A stretch of DNA of 64,000 nucleotides from Euclidia mi. Lineage: Eukaryota > Arthropoda > Insecta > Lepidoptera > Erebidae. The position numbers and the translations under genes are program-made. The stretch is from positions 6,003,898 through 6,067,897 of the forward strand of contig OX123199.2 of the NCBI GenBank assembly GCA_944739405.2. Reading direction: 5' to 3'. The notes under the pieces were generated by a model. That model ran no database searches, was not told where the DNA came from, and saw only the letters and a program-made list of their open reading frames with translations. Shown piece after piece: positions 10,753 to 22,984 of this stretch (the first letter of the stretch is position 1; each line of letters begins with the position of its first letter).

Positions 10753-13137
10753 TAAGACAATAACGTTAATCTGACAAAATACTGATGAAGCTGCCCCAGC
10801 CTGCCCATTACGGAATATACGAATATGAAGCTACCGATTTCATTAACAGATTCCTTTTAAATAAAAGAATCAAATTCTAAGAAATGATCAAACAATTTCC
10901 TTATAAACAAATAGATGAGCGATCTATAAATAAATGTGTAAAACATCGCGGGCCATAGTAAACATGAAACAAACGGCCGTGAGTGGACAATTAGAACAAT
11001 AGCAGAGCGCGATGCAAATCAATGAATAAGCAGAACATCGAAAACAACAACATGTGACCTGAGAGATGATTGATCCACACCCGGAATTACGAAGTAGTCC
11101 TAATACACATATCCGCGATTGCTGAAGGCTGACAGAAACTGACCGAAAATTGACTTTTACCAAAATTCTTCAGCCCCGTAGCATAGTTACTTGGCACTTG
11201 CTGTAGACCCATGATGAATTGTAAACTCCCTGTAGCTCTACTAGCTGTATCAATTTTTTCCATTGACATAACCAAGAGAGTCATAGGAGCATCGGTAAAT
11301 TATTAATTCTCTTCAGCGTTTCGACGGCAAAAACAACACAAGCCTAGGCAATAAATAACTACCTATGAATTCTGCTTTACCCGTTTCTGCTTTACTATCT
11401 GCGTACCGCCAGTTAAGTCAACGATGGTCATCTGTGCACGACAGCTGAGCGACACTTCGATGCGAACTTGTTCATTACAGCACAATGGAGACATCAACTC
11501 ATCTTTAGAGATTGTTAGAATGCAAGTTCTTTGGCATCTGCGTATTGTGAGCATTTGGATGAGGATAATTTATGCAAATACAAATCATATAATACACATA
11601 TTTTGCAAAATATGTGAATAACTAGTAATATCTAGATATATGTATATTGCTAGTTGCCTTCAAACAGCAACTACTTCAATATAATATACATTTTTGTCTG
11701 AAGAGAATTATTTCACTTCGCGTTTTCCGAAATAAATAGAGTTAAAGAGGTTATATGATTCAAAACTCGTATGTTGTGCGAAACATTATATTCTTCCTTC
11801 AACACAGGGGGACACCCTCTCATACAAATTTCAATTCGTATTTTTTGTTCAGTCGATGACAGTGGAATGTAATGCAGACATTTTCAGGTCAAAAGCCGTG
11901 AAGGAAAAATGCAGCGCGTGTTCTATTTGCAATGCGTATTACTGGGTGACCATACCACCAACGCTAAATAGAGCTGGCCATTGTTTAGATAGTATAAGAT
12001 GACAAATGAGAAAAAAAATTTCATATATTTTTATATTTATTGACACGTGTTGCGTAGCATTTTAAACGCCCGCATCGGCTTTGGCTTCAATCTCCATCGG
12101 GACAGCACTGTGTGTTCTGGGTGTGAGTCTGGTTGTTCTTGAATATTAGCAAAGTCCGCAGTACAGGATTTATTCCTGAAGCGGGCATTGTATTTATAAA
12201 ATCGTCTTTCTATAAAGAATCAGTTTTGCACGGAAGCGCGGTGTTTCGCAAACGTGGAGTACAATGGTGTACATGCGTGGAGAGACATTTATTCGCCTTG
12301 TGTCTACTTTACGTTCATACTACACGCGACGCGACTACTACCTCTGTGATATGTTTCTACCACTTCCACGTTTTGTCCATGACATACGGTACCTTTTATA
12401 GGCCCAGATCTTGCTTTGCTTCAGATCGAAGTCGTCGGCACCTTTACAGTATTTATTACATTTATTTAATATGCAACACGATTTAATAATCGCACAAGTG
12501 ATCGATAAAAAAGAACTCTAAAAATAAATATTCAATTTGATAAATAAAAAACAGAAGCCAGATTGAGTTCGGCCTTCAAAAAACTTCGCACCAAGAAATT
12601 AAAAACAAATTTAAGCTTTTACACGAGTTTCGTTAATATAAATTTAATTCCTATTCTTTTGTAACAGCGTAGGAAGCCAAATAACCAATCAATAAATTTG
12701 AGTGCTTCTGAAAGACAAAAGTAGACAGGTACTTTCGTCTTAGAACGAACCAAGGGATGTTGAGACTGATGGTTCAAGTTCACGGCTGAAGGCATTTCGC
12801 ACAATCTATTGGCGCCATTGGGTGCCTTATAATAATTGACCACTGTAGTATTCTCATCTAATACATTTAGTACTAATTTCATCGCTGTATGATAAGATTC
12901 TGTTAAAATTGTATGTTAGATAAGGCGTAAAAAAATAGTTCCAATTAAAAATGTATCTAGAAGATAAGGCCTATCCTGAGTTAGTGAAACTGGGCTTTAG
13001 GATCATACATTCTCGACTACTAGCCGCAGTTACAGAATAATGAAGGCACGCTAGGTGACTATGTCACCAGTCGTACAATGCACACCTATTGTCTGCAGCT
13101 AAAAAAGTAACTATTTAGTCATCTGTGGCTAAAGTTA
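10753..13137. other. Unannotated stretch (probable trc intron)
   Basis: Short open frames on both strands but no splice-supported exon, no recognised repeat and no RNA gene. An open frame of 117 codons at 12133-12486 has no recognisable domain. Confidence 0.5.
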
Positions 13138-13627
13138 AAGCCGGGTCTCCACTAGGCAACATTTGGCGCGCGACATGTTGCACAGCAAGTTGCCCAACAT
13201 GTTTAAAGCCAGCGCGGAACTTTTGTTGAACAACGTTGTCTGTCTACACATCTACTACTTTACGTCAGTCGTCGACAACATGGCGCCAGAGGCAGTGGTT
13301 ATAATTTTATCTAAAAATGCATCGAAAAGAAAAGGTTTTTTAATTTATTTTTATAGTCTCTGTGAGCAGTATCCCATAAACATTCATGGTTTTGGTACAG
13401 CTCGATTAATTTGAGCACTCGTTCGTTACACCACACTACTGACATTGTTACGCGTCACGTCTCCACTCGACAGCAATTGATGCTCTTTAACAAACAACAA
13501 GCCGCGCGTTATGTTGCGCGTCATGTTGCGCGCTAGCTGGCAACGTCGCGCGCTGTTGTGCAGCGTTGCCGTACATGTTGAGCGTCACGTGTCGCGCGAC
13601 AAATGTTGTCTAGTGGAGACCCGGCTT
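13138..13627. mobile_element. MITE, 490 bp, long inverted ends
   Basis: Inverted repeats of about 38 bp, left AAGCCGGGTCTCCACTAG and right CTAGTGGAGACCCGGCTT, continuing as GCAACATTTGGCGCGCGACA and its complement with a few mismatches. The interior is rich in GTTGCGCG words. No clear target duplication. Confidence 0.75.
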
Positions 13628-14040
13628 CACTCTGTCATCACCACATTATTTTCATTGTTGCGCATCACACGGCAAATATGACAAACAATTTCTTCTTAAC
13701 GCCTATGGCGTCAACTATAATAATAAAGACTAGTTTTACCACCGACAGAAAATGATCAGCAGAATTGACATTATATACATTTGTAGATACATATCCATCT
13801 CGTTCTATTTCTGTATTTATCTTGCAGATAATGATTTTCCAGAGATTGTGGAACTAGGCTTAAATGACACAAAGCAAATAACTTATCATACTAACACTGC
13901 ACTGGTCTAAGCCATGACATATCGCCATTTGTTTAGGTTGCGGAGGTAAGAGAGGAGTCGCTCTACGGCAAAGATAATATTCTAGCAAATCTGGTTAGGT
14001 TAGGTTAAAATCGGACCTCTGGCTGCAAGACGAAACTCTT

Positions 14041-14935
14041 GGATGCAACCGAAACGCTAAGATGGTGATGACGTCACACAGTGTATTTTTTGACATCATT
14101 TTGTGACAGACACTTGATATTGTACTGCGTTCTAAGAGCCTTAACCTAATGCTGAATTAAGAACTAATAGTGGGCAGGCTAGGGCTTCTGAATTCCAAGA
14201 TAATCGTGAATATGTGAAAATCGTATTTTTTTGCGACTGATGTCTACCATATTAGCAATATCTATTTGCCTCAAAACAAAGCCACACTTATGGACTACTA
14301 CCACAAAAAAAAATCAATTGCAAATATGGTGGACTTTTGGATATTTAAATTTTTAAAAGTTTCCGGAAATTTTAGTTTTTTTTAATCAGTTTAGGGCGGT
14401 TTCAGATTAGCGTTTTATACGCGCGTATAAGCTCGTTTTTGGAAGCGCATGTAGGCGCGTATAGGCGCGCCTATTGGCACACGCGCAACTCGTACGAGCG
14501 TTGACACGCTTCTAAGCTCGTATAACCACGAGCCGTCAGAATCCATGTTGACACTGACAAGACGTCACTATCGTTTTGAGCGAATATGCCCTAGAAAAAT
14601 ACGCTAATCTGAAACCGCCCTGAGTCTGGTTTTTTGACGCGCGTAATGTAGCGCGCGTGTAAGCGCGTATGCTGAAACGACCGTATACGCGCAGAAAAAT
14701 ACGCTAAACTGAAACCGCTCTTAAGCTTATCTTAAGTTTCCAGACATAAAACTTTAAATTTCATTTTTCAAAAACTATAGTAGCGAGCCTTGCGGGAGTT
14801 TTTGTCCAGTATTTGTGACATCTCCATGTGATCAGCAAAAAAAAAATAAGCTGTCACAAAATGAGGTCAAAAATACACTGTGCGTCATCGTCATCACCAT
14901 CCTAGCGTCCCGGTTATGCATAACGCCGTCCCGGC
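14041..14935. mobile_element. Long-inverted-repeat element, split by a MITE
   Basis: Left arm 14041-14108 (gatggtgatgacgtcacaca...) and right arm about 14850-14935 (its complement, ...tcatcgtcatcaccatcc) form imperfect repeats of about 70 bp. The middle contains the MITE at 14394-14720. The 5' words cttggatgcaaccg recur around the hAT element at 31680. Confidence 0.6.
14394..14720. mobile_element. MITE with TTA duplication and an extra internal right end
   Basis: Starts GGGCGGTTTCAGATTAGCG and ends CTAAACTGAAACCGCTC, flanked by TTA at 14391-14393 and 14721-14723. A second right-end copy lies inside at 14600-14620 (GCTAATCTGAAACCGCCC). The interior is packed with GCGCGTATA words. A PIF/Harbinger-type duplication. 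Confidence 0.75.
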
Positions 14936-16271
14936 CATAGCATGCCATTAGTTGTCAGTTGCATTTATCCTACACACTATTACTGTTTGTATGTGTTGTG
15001 ATTTTGTGTATTTTCTTAGTAAGGTGTGCACCTATATTTCACAAGATGTGTTTATATCATCACCGAAACAAAGTTCAATGTCGTACGACTAATGTAATAT
15101 TGCCAACATAAACACTCGTGAACTCCACATTATATGACCTTTACTTCACCGATTAATAACTTATTTTGGATATTTACTTATTTTTTGACACTTCAACAAA
15201 TTATTGAACTTTTTTTATTTTCAAGAGTGGTTTATAAGTAAACAAATTACAGGGCCGAGGCATCGCGATGTTATAAGCGGCTTATGACGTCATAATACAC
15301 ACATGCAAATGTTGCTCGTCGCAGACCACGCTACTGCAACCTTGACAAGCCAATGAAATCTTCTTGCTAATGACTACAGCATTCAAACACCGTGAACGCA
15401 CACCCAGATGAATATTACTGGAAAAAGCCCAAATAAGGCAGAAATCACAAAATTCGAGAACAATGTCACACCTACTTGGTGCCTGGTATATAGAAGCTTG
15501 AAGGTTCCCTATCTACAGATGAGGTGTAACATAATCTCGTCTGACTATACTTATCCATGAATGACGGAGAAATTATTTTCAGATGGTGCACATGGGGCTA
15601 CAGCAATTTATTCGGAGAGACAGAAGTTACTAGTCGAACTCAGGAGGTCAGGTTCACCATCTTGCACCGTCAGTATGAATGTACTCGTGAGTATGAACTT
15701 GAATTGCAAAAATATCAAGAAGATAGAAAATCAATCACTGGGTTTTAGCTTCACTTCAGTGTTGTCATCATCGGCCTGGGGCCCAATTCTGTTAAATAAA
15801 TATAGTCTCGATATCATGTCAATGTCATACTTACGTCACAAAAAGCGTATTCTTCTAAATTATCTGATATTTTAATGAAATTGTAACGAAATCGTATGTG
15901 TCAACGACGAACCGTTTATTTTAAATTATACGATAATGATATTAGGTTATCAGAATACCGCTTTTAAATCCATTCAAAATATAATAACAATGTCATATAA
16001 AAATAGCAGAATTGGCCCAAGTCATTGTTCTCTTTCATTTTATTAATATACAAATGGCAATAGTTACTTCTAAGCAAAGCTAATCATAATCCAACATATC
16101 TGTAAGTAACATTTGTGTAACTTCATCGGTTATATCAGATTTCTGATTTCAAAACTTTACAACAGCCTTAGTAATTGTTCAGTCAAATACTACCTCGAAT
16201 AATATTTAACATAGGCGTATCATGAAATTGATTTACATCCGTTCATTTTGGCACAGGCAATTATAAAGTAA
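14936..16271. other. Unannotated stretch
   Basis: Two overlapping open frames at 15557-15875 lack recognised domains or splice support. No repeat recognised. Confidence 0.45.
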
Positions 16272-16478
16272 CTAGAGGACGCCAGCAGCTACGCCTGCAT
16301 TTTTTTTTAATTTACCCGTTTTGGCCGATCCCGTGGGAATTTCGGGAAATCCCTTCTTAGTGCACCCCTAAGGTCCCCAAGGAGCATACATGCCAAATTT
16401 CAGCTTCCTGCGCCCAATAGTTTCGGCTGTAGCGTGTCTGTCAGTCAGTCAGTAACGCAAGGATTTTATATATTAAGT
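16272..16478 (-). mobile_element. Nonautonomous Helitron derivative, copy 3
   Basis: Minus-strand copy of the 207-bp element, CTAG complement at 16272-16275, TTATATATTAAG at the other end. The first T of the 5' end is changed. Confidence 0.75.
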
Positions 16479-17679
16479 TTATGTAGACCTACATAAGTTT
16501 AAATGATAAAGTTATAGATAAATATGATTTGTTGACGGATCACATCTCAATGGCGTTCTTACTTAGTTCAAGGGTATAGTCATCAGATGAAGATCCGTCG
16601 ACTCTGAAGCGATACGGAAAGACTTGTTCCTAGAGCGTTCTGTAAGTACCATACATTTTCTACGTCTACTCAGGTCGACCTATCATCATCACGTCTCGTA
16701 GTTCGCTGCTAGACATAGGCCTTTGTCACTTTGTGTCACAATGTTTTGGGAGTCAATGAAGGATTAGGCGTACAGTACCACAAGCTGTGCAGACAGGTCA
16801 GTATAGGATTTGACGCAGAGTTTGGCGTCTATTCACATACATACATACATAGACTTACGCCTGTTTCCCGGTGGGGTAGGCAGAGACTACGGAAGGCTAT
16901 TTGCAACGATCCTGACATATCTCTCTTGCTTCATTCACTTTCACACTCAAATTCCTCAAGCATTCTCTTCTGTTTAGGGTACTTCTAACCTTTCCTGTTT
17001 TAAGGATGTCTCCAATCTGCAGGTCGATTCAGAATGTCACGATAACTCAGTTATCGTACGATTCGGTTTCATATCGTACGATTACTTCAGTTTGTTATTC
17101 AGAACAACCGTTTCGAATGTTAAAATCACGTCAAGGATATCGAATCTAATGTGACGTCATAATGCCCGATAACTAGATACTTATCGTAAGTCAATGCTAT
17201 TCAGAATGCTTCGATAACGCAGGTTGACAGCAAAATTCGATAACTGTTGTGGAAACATAATCGACAGCTACATAGCATCAGATTGTTATTCGAACTATTT
17301 TTTTTTACCTATAATTATATTTATAAATGAATTGAATGAAAATCAAATAAGTAGGTACTTAATTTCCCGCCATTTTAGAATGAGTGGTATCGTGGTAGAA
17401 AATTATCCTTTTTCGGTATCAACCCCAATATTTATTATACCCAGGACTTAGTCCGAACTTTGATATCGGACACTAAAAATTATTTAAGTGGGGGCAGTAA
17501 ATGTACTAGCATACCTGCAGAAATAAAGGTAGGTACCTAAGCTCACATACCTATAGGTACTTTTAATTAATTGGGCCTATTTCACCAACCATAAGTAGGT
17601 AGGTACCTACCTACTATCGAGTAGGTACTCGCCATGTAATGTAAAGATAGTAAAGGCACCAAAGTTTGAAAGGCACCCG

Positions 17680-18906
17680 CACAGATGAAACAAGAACCAG
17701 ATGTAGCGTATTCGTCCAACTAAGTGAGGCACGTTGACAGCTATGTGTGCGTGACATTTGGCGACTGGCACTGTACGGACACGCGCGTCTATGTGTGTGT
17801 AAAGTTGCCAGATTATGAATAATTTCCCACTATTTTGCATATAGTTTTTGCAAACGAATATAAAAATATTACATAGGTAATATTTTATATTCGTTTGTGG
17901 TTTTGAAGAATTTACCATAGATGTAATTAATGCTTTTAATATGTAATGCTGTTGTGAAAATTATTCAAATAAAAGATACCATTAAAGTATGCTTTTATAA
18001 ATACATTTCTTAAAAAATTTAGGCTCCGAGTTAAGTTTTAACTAATTTTATTCGTAAATTGAGAAATAAATAGATAGGCTTGCGTCATAAATATTAATTA
18101 GCTAAAAACATTTTGTCATGCATACAATAAATTATGAATATCATAATCATAAATCGTAACCAAAAAAAATTGCAATTAAAAATAAATAATGGCTACAATC
18201 AATAATTTCTGTTTCTGTACTTAATGTACACACGGCGCCAGGTCAAGCTAAAATAGTCGAAGTACGATTTTGATACTTATTCCCTACGCCATAAGAACGG
18301 TACAAAGGTCTAACAACGGTACAAAGGTCAAAGTGTATAGCTTGACAAGTAGCCGCGTGTACACGAATATTTGGATCGTTTGGGGATCGAACTCAAAACA
18401 ATGTATATACTAATGGAAATCCTATTAGTATATTTATAAGAAAAAATATAATCTACAATATTCTTTTACAATACGTTAATGTATTTTTCATTAACATGAC
18501 AATCATTATTACCTACATAATCAATTGACAAGTGCATTTTCCCTAATTCAGGGAAAACGGTGTCGACGTAAACTGGCAACACTTACATATTTTCTGCAGA
18601 AATACGAATTTTATCGAAATAATATTATAAAACGGTCAAATAATCCATAGTTATCTGTAAGAATATATTCCATCTTCCCGTATCTGCTTTTAGAAACAAC
18701 TTTTACAATGTTTAAAAACGCAGGACGGCATTTTATGAATTTAAGAGCTGGATCGATCGTGGCGTGTGAACTGTGCGTCGCACAGTGTGCGATGCTTCGC
18801 AGCGCACTGAGTCGAGTTTATATTCGCTTTTCAATTTTGTATTTGCTTTAGTGGCCTCACGCAAGTATTCCGCGCGCTCTGTCTGCCTTTTATTCTATAG
18901 TCTTAG
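17680..18906 (-). mobile_element. P-superfamily nonautonomous element, copy A (1227 bp)
   Basis: Flanked by a perfect 8-bp duplication GGCACCCG (17672-17679 and 18907-18914), the P-element duplication length. One end begins CACAGATGAAAC; the other end is diverged. On the minus strand it carries a THAP first exon starting MPSCVFKHCKSC. It lies inverted to copy B (19321-20696) with about 1.2 kb of matching sequence. Confidence 0.75.
18680..18720 (-). pseudogene. THAP-domain first exon remnant, copy A
   Basis: Minus strand: MPSCVFKHCKSCF, stop TAA, then KQIREDGIYSYR, the start of a C2CH THAP zinc finger (C-x4-C spacing). The TAA is at the same codon as in copy B. Confidence 0.6.
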
Positions 18907-19320
18907 GGCACCCGTAACTTCATGTGTTTATTTCACGACATTCGCGTTCCAGTAGCACTACTTACTTACTTACAAGGAGCAAGTACACTTACTTACCAAG
19001 ACATCTGCCAAATTTAAAGCCAAATTACCTAGTGTGTTTACAAGTTTTTGACAAGTTTACTTCTAGTTGAGAAAGTTGACCGTTGTCATTTTGATAGATG
19101 GACTGTCATTTTGTGTAGCTAGTAGCTTCGTCAAATAAAATAAACTTATTACGATTAAGTACTCTATATAATTTATCAATAAAAATGTTAACTTGATTGA
19201 AGATGTTGTAATCTTATGACGCAGCGATAACATACCTTACCTACCTAGAATTCGTGAAAGTATCTATTACTTACCTACATTCCGTGTTGATTTTTATTAT
19301 TTCACTGACCTAGGTGAAAC
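18907..19320. other. Spacer between the two P-type elements
   Basis: Harbinger-derived DNA that separates copies A and B. It holds their inner 8-bp duplications; nothing else recognised. Confidence 0.5.
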
Positions 19321-19478
19321 CACAGATGAGAGAAGTATCAGATGGAACGCGCGGCACAGTTGCGTGCGGCCACTAAAGCAAATACAAAATTGAAAAGCGA
19401 ATACAAACTCGTCTCAGTGCACTACGAAGCATCGCACTGTTCACGCGTCACGATCACTTCAACTATTAAATTCTCAAA

Positions 19479-19556
19479 ATGCCGTATTGTGTTCTTAAAC
19501 ACTGTAAAAGTTGTTCCTAAAAACAAAAACAGGAAAATGGAATATCTTTTCACAGG
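19479..19556 (+). pseudogene. THAP-domain first exon remnant, copy B
   Basis: MPYCVLKHCKSCS, stop TAA at 19518, then KQKQENGISFHR and a donor CACAG/GTAACT. This is the start of a THAP finger, used by P-type transposases to bind their own ends. The exon would splice in phase 2. Confidence 0.65.
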
Positions 19557-19910
19557 TAACTATTGATAATTTGACTGTTTCCTAATTTCATTTCGATAAA
19601 ATTCGTATTTGTGCAAGAAATATGTAAGTGTTGCCAGTTTTTGTCGACGTCGTTCTGCCTGAATTAGGGAAAATGTACTTGTCAATTGATTATGTGATAA
19701 TTATTGTCATGTTAATGAAAAATACATTACCGTATTATAAAAGTATATTGTAGATATATCTTCTTTCTCATAAATATAGTAATAGAATTTCAATTTCCAT
19801 TAGTATATACCTTACATAATATTGTTTTGAGCTCGATCCCCAAACGATCCAAATATTCGTGTGCACCCTGCTACTCGTCAAGCTTATACACTTTGACCTT
19901 TGCACCGTTG

Positions 19911-20216
19911 TTATGGCGTAAAGAATAAGTATCAAAATTGTACAGCAAATGTTTAACTTGACTTGGCGCCGTGTGTACATACATACTTATGGCGTAGGGA
20001 ATAAGTATCAAAATCGTACAGCAACTGTTTAGCTTGACTTGGCGCCCTGTGTACATACATACTAATGGCGTAGGGAATAAGTATCAAAATCGTACAGCAA
20101 CTGTTTAGCTTGACTTGGTGCCGTGTGTACATACATACTTATGGCGTAGGGAATAAGTATCAAAATCGTACAGCAACTGTTTAGCTTGACTTGGGTGCCG
20201 TGTGTACATACATACT
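19911..20216 (+). repeat. 76-bp tandem repeat, four units
   Basis: atggcgta recurs at 19913, 19989, 20065 and 20141, period exactly 76. Units carry gtacatacatac, gggaataagtatcaaaat and cagcaactgtttagcttgac. Copy A has only one diverged unit near 18225-18300. Confidence 0.85.
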
Positions 20217-20229
20217 ATTTATTTCTCAA

Positions 20230-20412
20230 CTAATCGACGCCAGCGGCTTCTTTTAGCCCGATCCCGTGGGAATTTCGAGAAATCCCGTCTTAGTGCACCC
20301 CTACGGTTCCCAAGAAATATACAAGCTAAATTTCAGCTTCATGCGCCGAGTAGTTTCGGCTGTAGCTTGTCTGTCAGTCAGTCAGTAATGCAAGGATTTT
20401 ATATATACAGAT
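20230..20412 (-). mobile_element. Helitron derivative fragment, copy 4
   Basis: Minus-strand relative of the 207-bp element; the hairpin/CTAG end is damaged. It lies inside P-type copy B, in a position where copy A has none. Confidence 0.65.
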
Positions 20413-20768
20413 TTACGAAGTAGTTAAAACTTAACTCGGTACCTACATTTAAGAAATGTATTTATAAAAGCATTAATTAAATCCATGGTAAATTCTTCAA
20501 AACCGCAAATGAATATAAGAATATTACATAACTATATGCAAAATACTGGGAGATTATTCATAATCTGGCAACTTTACACACACATAGACGCGCGTGTCCG
20601 TACAGTGCCAGTCGCCAAAGGTCACGCACACATAGCTGTCAACGTGCCACACTTAGTTGGACGAATGCGCTCTATCTGATACTTCTCTCATCTGTGGGTG
20701 AAACATTCTTTTTCTGCCAGATTTCGTGTAGGTACCTATCAAAATAAGTGCTTTATAAAACATAAAAT

Positions 20769-20946
20769 GGGTATCGTAAGAGCCGACAGAGGGAGCATAT
20801 TATGCAGAGAACAGCACTGTAAAAGAAGGAAAACTTGATACAAACCCTATACCAAACCGTTTGGCCAGCGTGGTATAGTAGGCCAATTCCTCCTTTCAAA
20901 GGAGAGGCCTAGTCCAGCAGTGGACTGTTAAAGGCTGGTGATGATA
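20769..20946 (+). repeat. Lepidopteran atgatg-tailed repeat, with target duplication
   Basis: Starts gtatcgtaagagccgacaga and ends cagtggactgttaaaggctg with a gatgat tail. The 12-bp AAAACATAAAAT lies at 20757-20768 and 20947-20958. Inverted relative at 46276-46507. Retroposon-like (tail plus duplication). Confidence 0.8.
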
Positions 20947-20958
20947 AAAACATAAAAT

Positions 20959-21754
20959 AAGCCCTAAATCGCAAAGACGAGTGGTATTTTTTTCATATTC
21001 AAGTGATTTTACTAATAGGTACAACGTGGGTACAACCTATTAAATCTACTGAACATCTAAACAAGAGGTTACACCGATTCATTAGTACCTAACTGTAACG
21101 ACAATAATGAAGTACCTACTTCATTATTGTAGTTCACCTAATAAAAATATTTATTTTAGGTAGGTACCTATCAAGCAGTTTCCACATAAGTGTATAATCT
21201 ATGGTTTCCACAGTAACAAGTTTAGTACTTACGCTTAGGTATCTCGCTAAGTAGGTACTGCATCCCAATTAAGAAGTGCGGCTGATTTATGTGGTGACAG
21301 TCCACCAATGGCATACTGTATTGTTATGAAAGTTACTACAGCTATTGCTCAACTACACTTAGTTATAATTCCCCGACACCTGAAGTAGCTACAGTACAAG
21401 ATTGCTTTTATGAAATGTCATAGGAGCTCTAGATTGTACCCATGTTACAATATAGTCGCCTGGTGCATTGTATTTCTAAACATTATCATGACAAGGACAC
21501 ACAAGTTAATTTACATATATGTATACCTACCTGCTTAGTAGGTACCTACAATATTAAAATGAAAGTAAAACTTAATTATTTCAGGTGATTCAGGTGAAGT
21601 TATAGAAACAGAAAGGAAAATTTGTTTATTAATGTTCAAGTGGTTTTGCATTAGCCTATTAAAATGCTTGGATATTGTAGCAAAATAGCCAGGATCTGTG
21701 CATGATCAGATAATATTCAATAATTCACTTTTGAAACAATGACTTGGAACTGGT
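20959..21754. other. Harbinger interior, little recognised
   Basis: Many taggtacctacc words and a perfect 13-bp-arm hairpin at 21101-21130 (acaataatgaagt). Probably once encoded the N-terminal part of the transposase, no longer readable. Confidence 0.4.
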
Positions 21755-22194
21755 CAATTTAGAGATGGCTTACTTCTTGGTGATAGCGGATATGAGTGAA
21801 GCAATATCTTTTGACACCCTTTCTGAACCCATCATCCCTCACAGAAAACTTAATGAGACACATAATTGGAATAGAGAATATAGTTGAAAGATGATTTGCT
21901 GTTTTCAAGAATAGATTACCTGTACTTAGACAACAGGTGACATTAAAATTAACTTGTGTGCAAGCTATAATAGTTGCCTGCATTGTCCTACATTACATTG
22001 CAGTCAATGACAATGACAGAAACAAAATAAACATTTATTCATTTAATATAATTTTTTTATTTTGTATTATGTTCCTCTTCCTTCCACTCCTTTTAACTCT
22101 GCCTCCTTCTCGCATTAATTTTCTTCAAACTCCCATACCTTGTAGTGATTCACTTGGTACATTAGCTGCAAAGAAAACAAAAGTAAAATTAATT
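21755..22194 (+). pseudogene. HARBI1-like transposase remnant
   Basis: The DDE nuclease of PIF/Harbinger elements. Across frames one reads GDSGYE, TPFLNPSSLTEN, ENIVERCFAVFKNRLPVLRQ and KLTCVQAIIVACIVLHYIA, the order seen in HARBI1 C-terminal regions. Frameshifts separate these blocks, so it is dead. Confidence 0.7.
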
Positions 22195-22204
22195 TGAAAA
22201 ATTG

Positions 22205-22295
22205 TACACTTGGGACCCTAAGTTCTTGGTGGAATCCCTATGCATCTTGCAGGTTAGATTGGCTTGGGACCCTAAGTTCTTGGAGTATGCTGCCG
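22205..22295 (+). repeat. Two tandem SINE heads
   Basis: cttgggaccctaagttcttgg occurs twice, 60 bp apart; elsewhere this is the end of the SINE seen at 8700 and 56430. Fragmentary. Confidence 0.5.
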
Positions 22296-22984
22296 TGCTG
22301 ACAAAAAAGGGCACAACTAACATTTTTCCAAGATTGAGTTATATACATATTCGGAATCAGGAAAAAAAGGTCTATTTGCCTATTTTTTTTGTATTTTAGC
22401 AACAAAATTAACAGAGATACCATAAGCTTAAAAAGCACAACTGCGCGATTGTTTAAGACTTTTTATAGAAAAAGGTCATATCGTGAGATATGACCATATA
22501 TTAGCAGTATTGTTTTCTAGCTGTGCTGCTTTATTTAACTATTTAAATCATTTTAACATACTGAGCTGGAATGGAAAGGCACAATTGCATAAATATGGCT
22601 TTTAATTGCAATATTTAACTTCTTTTCCCGCAAAATGTTAGAATGGAAAGTCACATTTGATTAATTATGCCTTTTATATGTGATATTAATGTTTTTACTA
22701 TATTTTTTAAGTTAGGTTGAAAGGGAAAATGTAGATTATTGAATAAATACAGTTATAATATAAAAAAATAAGTAAATCGTCTTATAGAATTCATGTAGAG
22801 ATGTTACTATTTCCATTCATACATTTTCAATAACTACAATACTGTAATTTATTTTTGACAAAAACTAAGAAATATTTTAAACTCGATTTTCTCCTGATTT
22901 GCAAAATGTTAGTTGTGCCCCTTTAAATTATGGTGGCAGTATGGTTCTGCAATAAAGGTTTGTGTCCTAGTATGGGTCTCTTTT
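22296..22984. other. Harbinger interior, A+T-rich
   Basis: Low-complexity A+T-rich sequence with short direct repeats of gaatggaaag(g/t)cac near 22570 and 22640. Nothing else. Confidence 0.4.

Larger units (their letters stand above)
19321..20696 (+). mobile_element. P-superfamily nonautonomous element, copy B (1376 bp)
   Basis: Perfect 23-bp inverted ends beginning CACAGATGAGAGAAGTATC (19321-19343 and 20674-20696) and a perfect 8-bp duplication GGTGAAAC (19313-19320 and 20697-20704). THAP exon on the plus strand, no transposase body. It contains a 76-bp tandem array and a nested Helitron fragment. Confidence 0.85.

Noticed and set aside
12133..12486. Open frame of 117 codons, plus strand
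   Set aside because: No recognisable domain, no splice signals, no codon regularity, and it lies in a long unannotated A+T-rich stretch.
19911..20216. CRISPR-like array
   Set aside because: The whole 76-bp unit repeats with no variable spacers, and the context is an animal transposon.
17665..20705. Single foldback transposon of 3 kb
   Set aside because: Each half has its own different 8-bp duplication, so these are two separate insertions.
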